This document shows positions 12,449 through 22,865 of a stretch of DNA of 64,000 nucleotides, piece after piece. The position numbers were made by a program, and so were the translations under genes. Each line of letters opens with the position of its first letter. The first letter of the stretch is position 1. The notes under the pieces were generated by a model. The model searched no databases and was not told the origin of the DNA. It was given only the letters and a program-made list of their open reading frames with translations. Source of the DNA: Pisolithus tinctorius (lineage: Eukaryota; Basidiomycota; Agaricomycetes; Boletales; Pisolithaceae); assembly GCA_024663395.1 (NCBI GenBank), contig JANFAH010000001.1:5766001-5830000 (forward strand). Reading direction: 5' to 3'.

Positions 12449-12687
12449 CTATCTGCCCTTTCCAGTGTCCACAGTCTGTCCATCACACCCCCCCTCCATA
12501 CTGTCTTCCCCAACAATACCCTTCCCTCCTTCTGCAGCTTCACCTGCCTCTCTGCAGCTTCTCCTGCCATTACCCTCATTCCTTCTCCCATGCTGACTGG
12601 GGACAGTCAGTGTTCAAAGTCTCCTGCAGGGGTGACCTGCATACTGCTTGCTTCATCCGATACCAAACATAGTTCATTTCTCCTTAT

Positions 12688-13422
12688 TGTCATGACTGTG
12701 CATTCATCCTGTGTCATCACTAACTCCGCACCTTTTTCTGCCGGTCATTCACTCACTCCACACCAACTCCACCCACCTTCTATCATCTACAAACCATCTC
12801 TGCTCCAACTACTGTCAGACTTGTGTTGCTCTCCTACCAGACCAGGTGGACCATTCTTTGAGGGGTCATGTGACTACCTTTGGACTCCTCCCTGACAGTG
12901 CACAGTCAGGTACTCTGCAGTGCATGCACTGCATGGTCCAGCATCTGGACTCTTTCTTTTTCTGGATGTTCTATGTTACCCATTTGTATGTCCTCCATCT
13001 ACCCTTCATTCATCATCTAGGAAGTGTTTACTTGAAAATTTCTGAGTCTCCATATGTCAGTTCCAATTCTGGTTACTGTACCTCCATAGTAGTATAAAAG
13101 CATGTATCATACTCTGCCATTCCTCAGTATGAATATCAACTTAGTTCCTACTCCTTCTGTCTCTGACCTCTGTCTGTCAGAGTTACCTCTGACTCTCTGT
13201 TTGTACTCTCCCTCTGAAATACAAGGGCTGAGATCATGCAAGGGGGTAGCACATGAGCTAAACCCAATGCCCTCACTCCACTCCACCTTTGCTTCAGTGG
13301 ACTTCATTCCTGCCAACACTCTGCCAGTCAGAGTTCTGTTCCTTTGTGTCAGACTTGCTTCTGAACCACTCTCTAGACCTTGTTTAGCATTGGAGTTGGT
13401 CGGAGTAGGCCTGGACTTGACA
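12688..13422 (+). repeat. 5' LTR of element C
   Basis: The LTR starts TGTCATGAC and ends GACTTGACA, and is the same length as the 3' copy. A TATA-like stretch (GTATAAAAGC) near 13093-13102, present also in the 3' LTR, is a plausible promoter element. The repeat is preceded by the target duplication CTTAT. The start dinucleotide is TG here and CG in the 3' copy. Confidence 0.92.
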
Positions 13423-13483
13423 GTATATTCATACTCACACTTGTACAATCTCCTTTTCTGTCTTCCAAAAAACTTACACTGTT

Positions 13484-14752
13484 ATGAGAACTCGAGCTCA
13501 ATCCCAGAGAGAGGTCACTGAGAACCTTGCTGCTGCACTAGCTAATCTGCGTCAACTCCCTTCAGTCATCAAACAGTTCCAATCATTCTCCACTCAACAC
13601 TGCTCTCATGCTGAAGGCAAAAGTGCTTCACAAGCTGGTCACTCTGACCTCCACCCAACAACCTTCCATACTCCATCTCCTCATAACCGAGATGATGGAC
13701 CTGACCCTGACCCTGATTATCCTGATGGTGATCCTGATGGCAGGGGCAACAGTGACAGGGATATCCCCAAAGACCCAGCTGAGCTGCCAGAGGATCCCCT
13801 TGTAGCTCTTGCTAGAGCTGTCCATGCACTTGTGCAGTCTAGTTCATGCACTGGGGACTCTGCTCCAAAAACCAAAGTCCACAAGCCTGACACCTTTGAT
13901 GGCTCTGACCCTAAGAAACTCTGCGAGTTCCTCATACAATGCAAGCTGAACTTCCAAGACCACCCTTGCACATTCCACTCTGACAGAGCAAAAGTTACCT
14001 TCACTCAGTCTTATCTTAAGGGTATGGCTCTGGCTTGGTTCAAGCCAGACCTACTAAATCCCAACAACTATGACTGCCCACTCTGGATGGACGACTACCA
14101 TGAGTTCTTACAAGAGCTCACAACTAATTTCAGTCCACATGATGCCATAGCAGATGCCATCCAACAACTCAAGAACCTCACCATGAAAGATGGTTCTCAA
14201 ATTACCAAATATGTCATGGAGTTCAATTGCTGGGCTTCACAGGTCAAGGACTACAGTGTTGGTGCACTCCACCACCACTTCTATAGCAGACTTCCAGACT
14301 GCATCAAGGATGAGATCGCTTGCATCAGAAAGCCTTCTACCCTTGCACAACTCCATGAACTCACCCAGACCATCAATGTGTGCTACTGGGAGTGCAAAGC
14401 AGAAATCTCACACACCACCAAGTCTGCCTCCAACAAGTCGCAGTCTTCCAACTCCAACAATAAACCTAAATCATTGTCCTCCTCCTCCACTCCAAAGTCC
14501 GACACCAAGGGCAAGGGCAAACAGAAAGGTCTGCCCAAGTCCAACACACCCAAGTCTGATATTGCCCATCTTCTGGGCAAGGATGGCAAACTCACCTCTG
14601 CTGAATGACAGCACAGGATGAAAAACAACCTCTGCCTCTTCTGTGGCGAGGCTGGCCACTCTGCCAAGGACTGTTCCAAGTCCACCTCTTGTGCAGCTAC
14701 GGCTGGAACTCTGCCTACTCCACCTGCAGAGAAGGCAGAGCCAAAAAATTAG
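13484..14752 (+). pseudogene. gag of Gypsy element C
   Basis: The frame opens at 13484 (MRTRAQSQREVTENLAAALA). It contains a gag core (PDTFDGSDPKKLCEFLIQCK, YLKGMALAWFKPDLL, EFLQELTTNFSPHD) and a Ser/Lys-rich linker. A TGA at 14606-14608 interrupts it where the family has ERQRRM: CGA to TGA, and the next arginine CGC to CAC. Beyond it in the same frame is the zinc knuckle [14 protein letters not shown] (CX2CX4HX4C). The frame closes with TAG at 14750-14752, directly after the heptamer A AAA AAT, which would lead to the pol frame by a -1 shift. The protein packages RNA and forms the virus-like particle. Confidence 0.85.
14743..14749 (+). promoter_or_regulatory. candidate -1 ribosomal frameshift heptamer at the gag-pol junction
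   Basis: In the gag frame the codons are CCA AAA AAT TAG, giving the heptamer A AAA AAT in the correct phase and abutting the stop. Slipping back one base moves from the gag frame to exactly the protease frame (KKLVHSS...). I did not establish a downstream pseudoknot or stem. Confidence 0.55.
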
Positions 14753-17700
14753 TCCACTCCTCCAGGGAGCTTGCACAGCCTGGAGGAAGCATTGATCCCA
14801 ACTGTGCACAACCAGACATCCAACTCAATGCATCCACTCTTTCTAGTCCCAATTCTTTACTTCCATCTGTAACTCTTCTGGATTATTCTGTTGATACTGT
14901 TTCTGCATTGATTGATTCCAGCTCTTCTCATTGTTTCATAGACCTGTCTATAATCAAAAAATATGCCATTCCTGTTTCCTCCATTTCTCTGCCAATTCCA
15001 CTCTGCTTGTTTGATGGTAGTACAAATGCTGTCATTTCTCAAGAAGTAGATCTTTCCCTCTGCTTTCCTTCTGGCAATGTCAGTTCCATTTCATTTTATG
15101 TTACTTCATTGGATTCTTCATGTTCACTGGTGTTAGGACACAACTGGCTCACCTGCTTCAATCTGTCGATTGACTGGGTAATGGGCAGTATATCATTCAA
15201 ACCATCATTACAGGGAATGCTGACACCCCAGGCACCTTCATCATCTTCCACTGCAACCTCCACTCCAGATCCGACACCCTCTGCTCCATTTGCAGCTCCG
15301 ACTGCACCTCTGACAGACTCACCATGCTCTGCTCTGCTTGTCTCACTCATCAATGCTGCTGCATATGTCAGAGCCTGTGCTCTCTCTGGCTCTAGACAGT
15401 TCTGCTTACAGCTCTCCCTGGCTCTAGACAGTTCTGCTTACAGCTCTCCACTGATGATGTGAAGCTTCATGCATCCTCTGCTTCTTCTCCACCTCCTGAT
15501 CTCTCCTCAGTTCCTCCTGAGTATCATGAGTTTGCCAATGTCTTTAGTAAAGACAAGGCCACAGAACTTCTGCCACACTGCTTGTTTGATCTCAAGATCA
15601 ACCTCAAGGAAGGAGCCTCTCCACCCATTGGTACAATCTACTCTCTCTCTCTGCCAGAGCTTGAAGCTCTCTGCACCTTCATTGACGAGCATCTTGGCTA
15701 CAGTTTCATCAAACAGTCCACCTCTGCTCATGGTGCCCCTGTCCTCTTCGTAAAGAAGAAGGACAGTTCACTCCGCCTCTGTGTAGACTATCAAGGACTC
15801 AACAAAATCACGAAAAAAGATTGCTATCCACTGCTGCTCATCTCCAACCTACTCAACTCCCCAAGCCATGCTAAAGTCTATACAAAGATCAACCTCCGCC
15901 ATGCCTATCACCTAGTCTGCATTGTAGATGGAGATGAATGGAAAATGGCTTTCCACACTCATTATGGTTCTTATGAGTGGCGGGTAATGCCATTTGGTCT
16001 GACTAATGTGCCTGTGGCCTTCCAGCAATTCATCAATAGCATCTTTGCAGACATGCTCAATGTCTGCATCGTGGTATACCTCGATGACATCCTAATTTAC
16101 TCACAGAACATGGAGTTGCACCATGAACATGTGAAAGAGGTACTCTGCCACCTTTGAAAGCATGGTCTTTATGCCAAGCCAGAGAAGTGTGAGTTTCACT
16201 CTGACTCCATCGAGTACCTCAGTTATGTTCTTTCTCCCTCCAGTCTCATCATGTCCACTGAGAAGGTTCAGGCAGTCCACAACTGGCCTGAGCTGTGGAA
16301 GGTGCAAGACATCCAGTCTTTCCTTGGTTTCGCAAATTTCTACAGATGATTCATTAATAACTACTCCAACATCATCATTCCACTCACTCACCTCATGTGA
16401 AAGGGTGCTCCTTGGAACTTTTCCAAGGAGTGCCACTCCACTTTCCTCCACCTGAAGGATGCCTTCAGCTCTGCTCCTGTCCTCACTCACTGGATCCCTG
16501 ATGCTCCACTTACAGTTGAAACTGACACCTCTGACTATGCCATTGCTGGCATTTTGTTGATCACCTGCTCCAACAGTGAACTCTGCCCAGTCGCTTTCTA
16601 CTCCTGCACCATGACCACACCAGAACTCAACTACAATACCCATGACAAGGAGCTGTTGGCTATCTTCGAGGCTTTCCGCCATTGGTGGCATTACCTAGAA
16701 GGTTCCACCTTGCCTGTCGATGTGGTGATGGACCACAAAAACCTTGAGTATTTTTCCACCTCTAAGGTTCTCACTCGTCGACAGGCCTGCTGGTCAGAGT
16801 ACCTTTCCCAGTTCAATCTTTCCATCTGCTTCTGACCTGGCCACCTTGGAGCCAAACCCAACACACTTACATGATGTTGGGATGTCTACCCAAAAGGGGG
16901 GGATAGGGACTACGCACAGGTAAATCCTCACAATCTCCACCCTATGTTTACACAGGAGCAACTCACATCATCCCTCCATACCACCACCCTCATGGCACCT
17001 GTGCTCCACGCTGCCATGGTCTTCGATGTTGAGTGCTTGCACTCCAACATCATCTCTGCCCTACCATCCAACCCTGTCTCTGCCAGCCATCTTCCAACTC
17101 CAACTAAGCCTCAGTGCTCCCTGGACTCTGATGGTCTACTCCACCTTGATGGTTGCATCTTTGTCCCTGACATTGATGACCTCTGCCTTCAAGTGCTTTG
17201 GTTCAAGCATGACCATCCTCTAGCAGGCCACTTCAGGCAAAACTGCACCCTAGAACTCATCTGCAGGGACTATGTGTGGCCTAACCTCTGCTCTGACATG
17301 AAAGAATACGTCAGGTCTTGCACCACCTGTGGACAGAGCAAAACTCTGCACCACTGCCCCTATGGTCTACTGAAGCAACTCCCTGTCCCGGAGAGACCTT
17401 GGAACTCCATCTCCATGGACTTCATTGAACACCTCCCCAACTCTGATGGCTGCTCCACCATCCTCATGGTAGTGGACTGCCTCTTGAAACAAGCAGTGTT
17501 CATCCCCACCCACAACTCCATCACCTCTGCTGAACTTGCTAAGCTCTTCCTTACCCATGTCTTCTCCAAGCACAGAGTCCCAGCTAATGTCACCTCCAAC
17601 AGAGGTCCTGAGTTCATCTCACACTTCTTCCACTCTCTAGGAAAGGCCCTTGATATGTGTCTTCACTTCACTTCAGGTTACCACCCAGAAGGCAATGGCC

Positions 17701-18500
17701 AGACTGAGTGAACAAACCAGACCCTTGAGCAGTACCTTCATGTCTACTGTAACTACCAACAAGACAATTGGGCTGAGCTGTTACCTCTAGTGGAGTTCAC
17801 TTTCAACAATGCACCAAGTGTGACTACTGGAGTCTCTCCCTTCTTTGCTAACAAGGGATACCATCCAAACTTGTCTGTGGTCCCTGACCAAGACTTCACC
17901 TCTCTGAGGGCTCACAACTATGTCATCAAGCTCTCCACCCTTCATGACTTCCTCTGCTCTGAAATGTCCACCGCTCAACAGCACTACCAGGGTCCAGCAG
18001 ATGCTAAACACATACCTCTGCCTGAGTTCAAGGTTGGAGAACAGGCCTATGTCAAAGCCAAGTACTTCTGCTCCACTCATCCTTCAGAAAAACTCTCCAA
18101 AAAGTACTTAGGTCCATTCACCATCTTGGCCAGGCCAGGTATGCATTCTGTCACCCTTAAGCTCCCTGACTCTATGCACTTGGTACATCTAGTCTTCCAT
18201 GTCTCACAACTGGAAGCTGCAGCAGCTAACCCTTTCCCAAACTGACAACAACCTCCACCTCTGCCAGTGGATGTCGATGGTGACCTTGAGTATGAAGTAT
18301 CAGAGATACTCAACTCTAAGGTGGACCACTGTTGCCACCACTGTCAACTCTTGTATCTAGTCCACTGGGCTGGGTATGAGAACACTGATGAAGAAACCTC
18401 TTGGTTGCTTGCAACTGAGCTAGATCACACTTCTGACATAGTATCCACTTTCCATGAATGCTATCCACACAAACCTGGCCTGTACCAACCTCTGCCATAA
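14753..18500 (+). pseudogene. pol of Gypsy element C (protease, RT, RNase H, integrase, chromodomain-like)
   Basis: Protease (14753-15460) has [13 protein letters not shown], the usual D-S-G being D-S-S, and [11 protein letters not shown] 32-bp tandem duplication at 15386-15449 then shifts the frame. RT (15459-16400) shows LFVKKKDSSLRLCVDYQGLN, WRVMPFGLTNVP and the active site YLDD. RNase H has LTVETDTSDYAIAG (16510-16550) and YNTHDKELLAIFEAFRHW. Integrase has an HHCC-type region (C..C at CTTCG), WNSISMDFIEHLP and HPEGNGQTE. A chromodomain-like end carries EYEVSEILNSK...YLVHWAGY. Premature TGA codons lie at 16155, 16347, 16398, 16833, 16872, 17709 and 18243. Each sits where Gypsy proteins typically have Arg (for example LRKHGLY, NFYRRFI, FRPGHLGAKP, GQTERTNQ), so each fits CGA to TGA. 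Confidence 0.9.
15386..15449 (+). repeat. 32-bp perfect tandem duplication in pol of element C
   Basis: The 32-bp unit beginning CTGGCTCTAGACAG occurs twice in a row (15386-15417 and 15418-15449). The protease is read in frame 1 and RT in frame 0. Removing one unit would place them in one frame, so the duplication explains the frame break between protease and RT. Confidence 0.9.
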
Positions 18501-18691
18501 TACTCTGCCTACATAATCCTCCTCTGTGGGCCAACTCCACCTCTTACCAAACTACCTTAAGTACTTTAGAATTTTCTCTGCTTATCCATTTCACTTCTCA
18601 GAGTCACAAACAAAATCACAAGTCTATCTTGTAGTAGTACAAAAATACAAACCAAAGACAAAAAAAAAAAAAAAAAGAAAAGAAAACTACT

Positions 18692-19945
18692 CTACTCTTC
18701 CATTGCTTGTTCTCTGCCACCCTCCTGTTCTTCTCCACCTTCCTTCTCTCCTCTGACTTCTTCCTCTTCCTTGTTATCCCCCTCCACACCTTCATCCACT
18801 CCCTCGTTCTTGTCCTCTGCCTCCAACTGAGGCCTCTTCCATCCTCTGCCTCTGCGCTCGAGCTCAGCCATCCTGGCCTCTTGCACATCCTCCCTCCTCC
18901 TCATCTCCACCCACTCTGCCCAGGCACAGTACAGTGCCCATTCATTGGCTGTCTGCTCTGCAGCCACTGCCATCCACTCCACTGCCTCTGCCATCCTCTC
19001 GAAGGCCAGTGCAGTGGTCTCATGTGCTTCAGCCTGCTTCTCCATGGCCTGCAGCTGCCACTCCCTCTCCCATTCTGCCCACCGCATGTGTACTCCCACC
19101 CCTGAGGGACCCTTGAGGGGGGTCGCTGGCTCATCTTCTTTGCCACCTGCCTCCCGCTCGTCATCTGCCTCCTCTGTCTCTGTTGCTCTTGCTTTTCCTT
19201 TCCCTTGCACCCTCTTCTTCTTCTCCCCTCAGGAGCTTCCCATCCCTGCCCTCTTTCATGAAGGTCCTGCCACCACCTCTTCCCACGTCCAGCTGCACAT
19301 CTTTTTCTTGTTGTGACAGGGCATGCAGGCCCTGGTCTTGCCCTGCCCTGGCTCACACTGACCTGCTGTCAGACTCACTATGCAGCTAGTGCAAGGCAGC
19401 CTCCTGGTAGTGGTGACCACCACAGAGGTCCCAGGGACCCTCTGGGCAGTGTTGATGTTGTACACCATGCCACTTAACCTGAAATGAAAGTAGGGTAAGG
19501 TAAAATACAAGTCAGCTCCACCTGACTCACAGTGCTTTGTCACTCACTTTTGCATGGCCTCATCCCACCTGGCCTGAGCCCACTCCTGGGAGGCCCTCTG
19601 CCTCTGCCTCTTGGCCTCCTCCACTGCTGCTTTCTGCCTCTGCCTCTCAGCCTCTTCCTCCACCACCTTCTTCCTCTGCACTTCCTCCTCTTCTCTCTGC
19701 CTCCACTCCACCTCCAGTCATGCCTCCTCCACCTTTTGTCATCTGGCCTCCTCTTGTTTGGCCTTGCACTCTCTCTCTTTCTGCTCCACCTCCTCCCTCC
19801 GATGGGTCTTCTCCACATTTTTCTCACACTTGGTGTCAGTTGAGTCATTGGTGAGGATGACCAATGTGTCATCCATGACTTGGGAGTAGTTGCGGGAGTG
19901 GCCTGGGGTTGGTTGGGGGGTTGTGTTCTCATGCTGGAAGGACAT
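18692..19945 (-). pseudogene. antisense spliced gene within element C: coiled-coil protein with Zn2Cys6-like cluster
   Basis: On the strand opposite to pol, a frame starts at the ATG at 19945 (MSFQHENTTPQ). It runs through a long charged coiled coil rich in E, K, R, Q and A to a donor at 19547. After a 69-bp intron (GTGAGT...TTTCAG, 19479-19547) it continues in phase as LSGMVYNINTAQRVPG and a cysteine cluster of the form CX2CX8CX9CX2CX6C. A second coiled coil (WAEWEREWQLQAMEKQAEAH) follows, and an acidic C-terminus ends at 18692. About 394 residues result if four in-frame TGAs are ignored. These lie two in exon 1 and two at PS*KRAG and SS*GEKKK, and all fit CGA to TGA. The cluster spacing resembles fungal Zn(II)2Cys6 DNA-binding domains. 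The function is unknown. It lies just upstream of the 3' LTR on its own strand. Confidence 0.7.
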
Positions 19946-20139
19946 GATGATGGGAGGGAAGGACAAAGGTTCAGTACCCTGACACATGTTTTTAAGCGGT
20001 ACTTCAAACTCTGACAGAGCTCTGCCACAGTTAAAGCCATTATCCTCAAGGCATCAAAATAATTTCAAATGATCAACTCATGTTGATCTTGTCCTGTACA
20101 TGTGGCCTTCAGGGGTTCAGGCCCTAAGGGGGGGGGCAC

Positions 20140-20874
20140 CGTCATGACCATGCATTCATCCTGCATCATCACTAACTCTGCACCTTTTTCCACCAGTCAT
20201 TTGCTCACTCTGCACCAACTCCACCCACCTTCTATCATCTATGAACCATCTCTGCTCTGACTACTGTCAGACTTGTGTTGCTCTCCTACCAGACCAGGCA
20301 GACCATTCTTTGAGGGGTCATGTGACTACCTTTGGACTCCTCCCTGACAGCATGCAGTCAGGTACTCTGCAGTGTGCACACCACATGGTCCAGTGTCTGG
20401 ACTCTTTCCTTTTCTGGATGTTCTATGTTACCTGTTCATATGTCCTCCATCTACCCTTCATTCATTGTCTAGGAAGTTTTTACTTGAAAATTTCTGAGTC
20501 TCCATATGTCAGTTCCAATTCTGGTTACTGTACCTCCATAGTAGTATAAAAGCATGTATCATACTCCACCATTCCTCAGTACAAATATCAACTTAGTTCC
20601 TACTCCTTCTGTCTCTGACCTCTGTCTGTCAGAGTTACCTCTGACTCTCTGTTTGTACTCTCCCTCTGAAATATGAGGGCTGAGATCATGCAAGGGGGTA
20701 GCACATGAGCTAAACCTGACACCCTCACTCTGCTCCACCTTTGCTTTGGCAGACTTCATTCCTGCCAACACTCTGCCAGTCAGAGTTCTGTTCCTTTGTG
20801 TTGGACTTGCTTCCAAACCACTCTCTAGACCTTGTTTAGCATCAGAGTTGGTCAGAGTAGGCCCAGACTTGACA
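20140..20874 (+). repeat. 3' LTR of element C
   Basis: This copy is collinear with 12688-13422 without length change. The differences inspected at both ends are TG/CA/CG alternations, for example GACTGTG against GACCATG, CTCCGC against CTCTGC, and GGTCGG against GGTCAG. It is preceded by a G-rich polypurine tract and followed by the second CTTAT. Confidence 0.92.
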
Positions 20875-20879
20875 CTTAT

Positions 20880-22863
20880 CTGTTTTACCCTGGGTTTCAT
20901 CTGGAGACCTCTGTTCTACCCCAGGTTTTGTCCAGTGATTCTACTAATAGCTAGTCCTCACTCACAAAACATACAAAACATAAAAACTGCTAACAAAAAG
21001 TCAAAAACTGTCCAGAAAGATAACAAAACACCAAATAAGTATATAGCTAAAACAATGTTTCTCCCATCTCTCTTACTAGTCTCACTGATGCCATCCTCAG
21101 CTGCCCTATACTGCAGGTACTTGCAACTAAGCCATGCATTCCCTCTTCAATTGCACAGTCAGCATGCACCCCTTGATCCTCTTTCCTTTCAGTTCATTCT
21201 CTGTTTCCTTACAATTAATACCCAAAGACCATCCCAATTACCCAATAAACAGTCCCTTTGCTCTCTCTTCAAGACATCGTCACATCCTACCACCAGCACC
21301 ATACTATGAGGACTTACTGCTGAGAGAAGTCAGAAGTCGCACAATGAAGACAAGTCAGGTGGTACCCTGTGCAATTGACAAAACCACAGCCAATGCAGAG
21401 CTGGCTCCTTGCTGGGTGGACACAGGTCTCTCACAGTGCCTTACTTCACAGCCACACAGAACAGGCTAGCACAATATGTTTTTCCATGCATAATGTGTGG
21501 AATGATGATGGTACAAGGGATGATGTGGAAACAAAGGTATATACTGTGCAACAACCTACTCAATTCCATGCTCTGCCAGAGCCTCTGCAAGCTGCTTGAT
21601 GTGCACCTGCAAATGAAGGTTCACTGCATGTGCAGCCACCACCTTGGCTCTTACCATTCCAAGTGCCTGCAAGAGCTCTGTCACAGCTTTGCCACTCACC
21701 CCACCATGCACTGGCACCTTTCCCTTGCCATGCCCATGAGTTTCAACCACCTCCACGATGTCATCATCATCATCATCATCATCATCGCCGTTGGTCTGCT
21801 TCGATGGACTGGCCTTCACAGCCTTCATGGATCATGCTGTTGCACATTAGCCTTGAACACACCTGGACAGTGTCACTACTCACCAACAGATGCGCCAGCC
21901 TGCACCCTTTTTCCCACCCCCATGCTGGACTTCTCACAGCCCTGCTTCATCTTCATGCACCCATTGCATGTCTTGCCACTCAGCCCAATGCATGGCACTC
22001 CCTTGAAGGTGCACTGAGCACAGGGCACTGCATGCAGAACAGACCCTGGGGGGACAGTTACCTTGGGCTGTTCCTCATCATCACTTTCAGTGACAGTCTG
22101 TCAAGATCACTGTGTTGCTGTGGTGCTGTGGGACTTCCACATGGGATATCTTCACTGTGCCATCATCACCAAGCTCCACCACAGCCTCCTCTCCCATCTG
22201 GACATCCTGCTCAGCCTTAGTGCATGCTTCAGCTTCCTCCATGGTCCACTGCTCATAGAGATCATTGGCCTCAGCCAGTGCAGGAGCATCCTCTGCATCA
22301 ACCTGCATGGAAACCCCAAGCATCTTCCCTTGCTCAACCAAGGGCATCAATACCACCTGCAGCAGTCTTGTCAACCCATGTGACCACATCACTGAATGAA
22401 CCTCTTACCATCTTCTCCTCCCAGCACCTTAGCCATATCGTCTTCTCTTCCTGCATGTCCTCCCAATCATCAGGCACACATTTTGCCTCAGCAACGAGCC
22501 CTGCTGATGCAGCCACAAGCTGCTCTCTCAAGGAAGCCTTCTCTGCTTCTGCAGGGTCTGGGGTTGATGCATGGATGGGTTGGGACAGTCGAGGGGCATG
22601 GTTTGCAGACATGGTATGAACATTGGAGACAGTTGATGGGGGGGGGAAGAATCAAATCAATGTGAAGGTTTGAGCCATGCACTAACAATTATATACTTAG
22701 TGGCCATGAGGCACTTATGTCATCAGTCTGGATGCCTATATGTGGCATTCAACAGTTTCCTCATGTTCCTCAGCTCCACACTTCCTTCACTTCCATGCAG
22801 AACTCACTGGTGTTCTCAAACCCTCAGCACCACACCATTGCCATCACCACATGGCAAGCTATT
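20880..22863 (-). other. repeat-derived block with an antisense gene remnant
   Basis: This CpG-poor block lies between element C and the Tc1-like element. Apart from the minus-strand gene remnant at 21556-22612, I recognise no protein domain. A (ATC)n microsatellite lies at about 21760-21788 and encodes a poly-Asp tract in the minus gene. The left 600 bp contains no feature I can name. Confidence 0.5.
21556..22612 (-). pseudogene. unknown acidic/coiled-coil protein gene, minus strand, probably spliced
   Basis: The frame starts at 22612 (MSANHAPRLSQPIHASTPDP) with an EKASLREQL coiled-coil-like stretch, and runs to about 22334. A second frame at 22392-22087 (VEQGKMLGVSMQVDAEDAP) overlaps its end and is probably joined by a short intron near 22350. 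A third open stretch at 21828-21556 holds a run of nine Asp from the microsatellite and a helical EVVETHGHGKGK region. I do not recognise the family. Its position and composition are similar in style to the antisense gene of element C, so it may be the accessory gene of another retroelement whose pol is absent. Confidence 0.45.
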
Positions 22864-22865
22864 TA

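Larger units (their letters stand above)
7386..12687 (+). mobile_element. Gypsy LTR retrotransposon B, 5' truncated, same family as A
   Basis: Homology to element A begins abruptly near 7386, at the zinc-knuckle end of gag (CALIEVYI). It then runs collinearly through protease, RT, RNase H and integrase to about 12344, followed by a short acidic tail ORF (EEPEHLLEEAEDDP). The 5' LTR and most of gag are missing. From about 12592 the sequence resembles the start of the LTR seen at 24500 (CTGACTGGGG, CTCCTGCAGG), so the 3' LTR probably begins there and is interrupted by element C at 12688. Elements A and B form a head-to-head inverted pair. Confidence 0.85.
12688..20874 (+). mobile_element. Gypsy LTR retrotransposon C, full length with target duplication
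   Basis: The element is bounded by two 735-bp LTRs (12688-13422 and 20140-20874) and by a perfect 5-bp target duplication, CTTAT, at 12683-12687 and 20875-20879. Inside are gag (13484-14752), protease, RT, RNase H, integrase and chromodomain-like tail (to about 18500). A 1.6-kb 3' region then carries a spliced gene on the opposite strand, followed by a purine-rich tract (AAGGGGGGGGG, 20126-20136) just before the 3' LTR. All coding parts are inactivated, mostly by TGA codons at former CGA arginines. It is inserted next to element B and so is younger than B at this site. Confidence 0.95.

Noticed and set aside
18660..18686. A-rich tract after pol of element C as a poly-A tail of a retroposed copy
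   Set aside because: The element has LTRs and a target duplication at its true ends. The tract lies internally, between pol and the antisense gene.
21757..21790. (ATC)n microsatellite as a possible functional repeat
   Set aside because: It is a simple triplet run of about nine units inside a degraded frame. It explains the poly-Asp tract and needs no further function.
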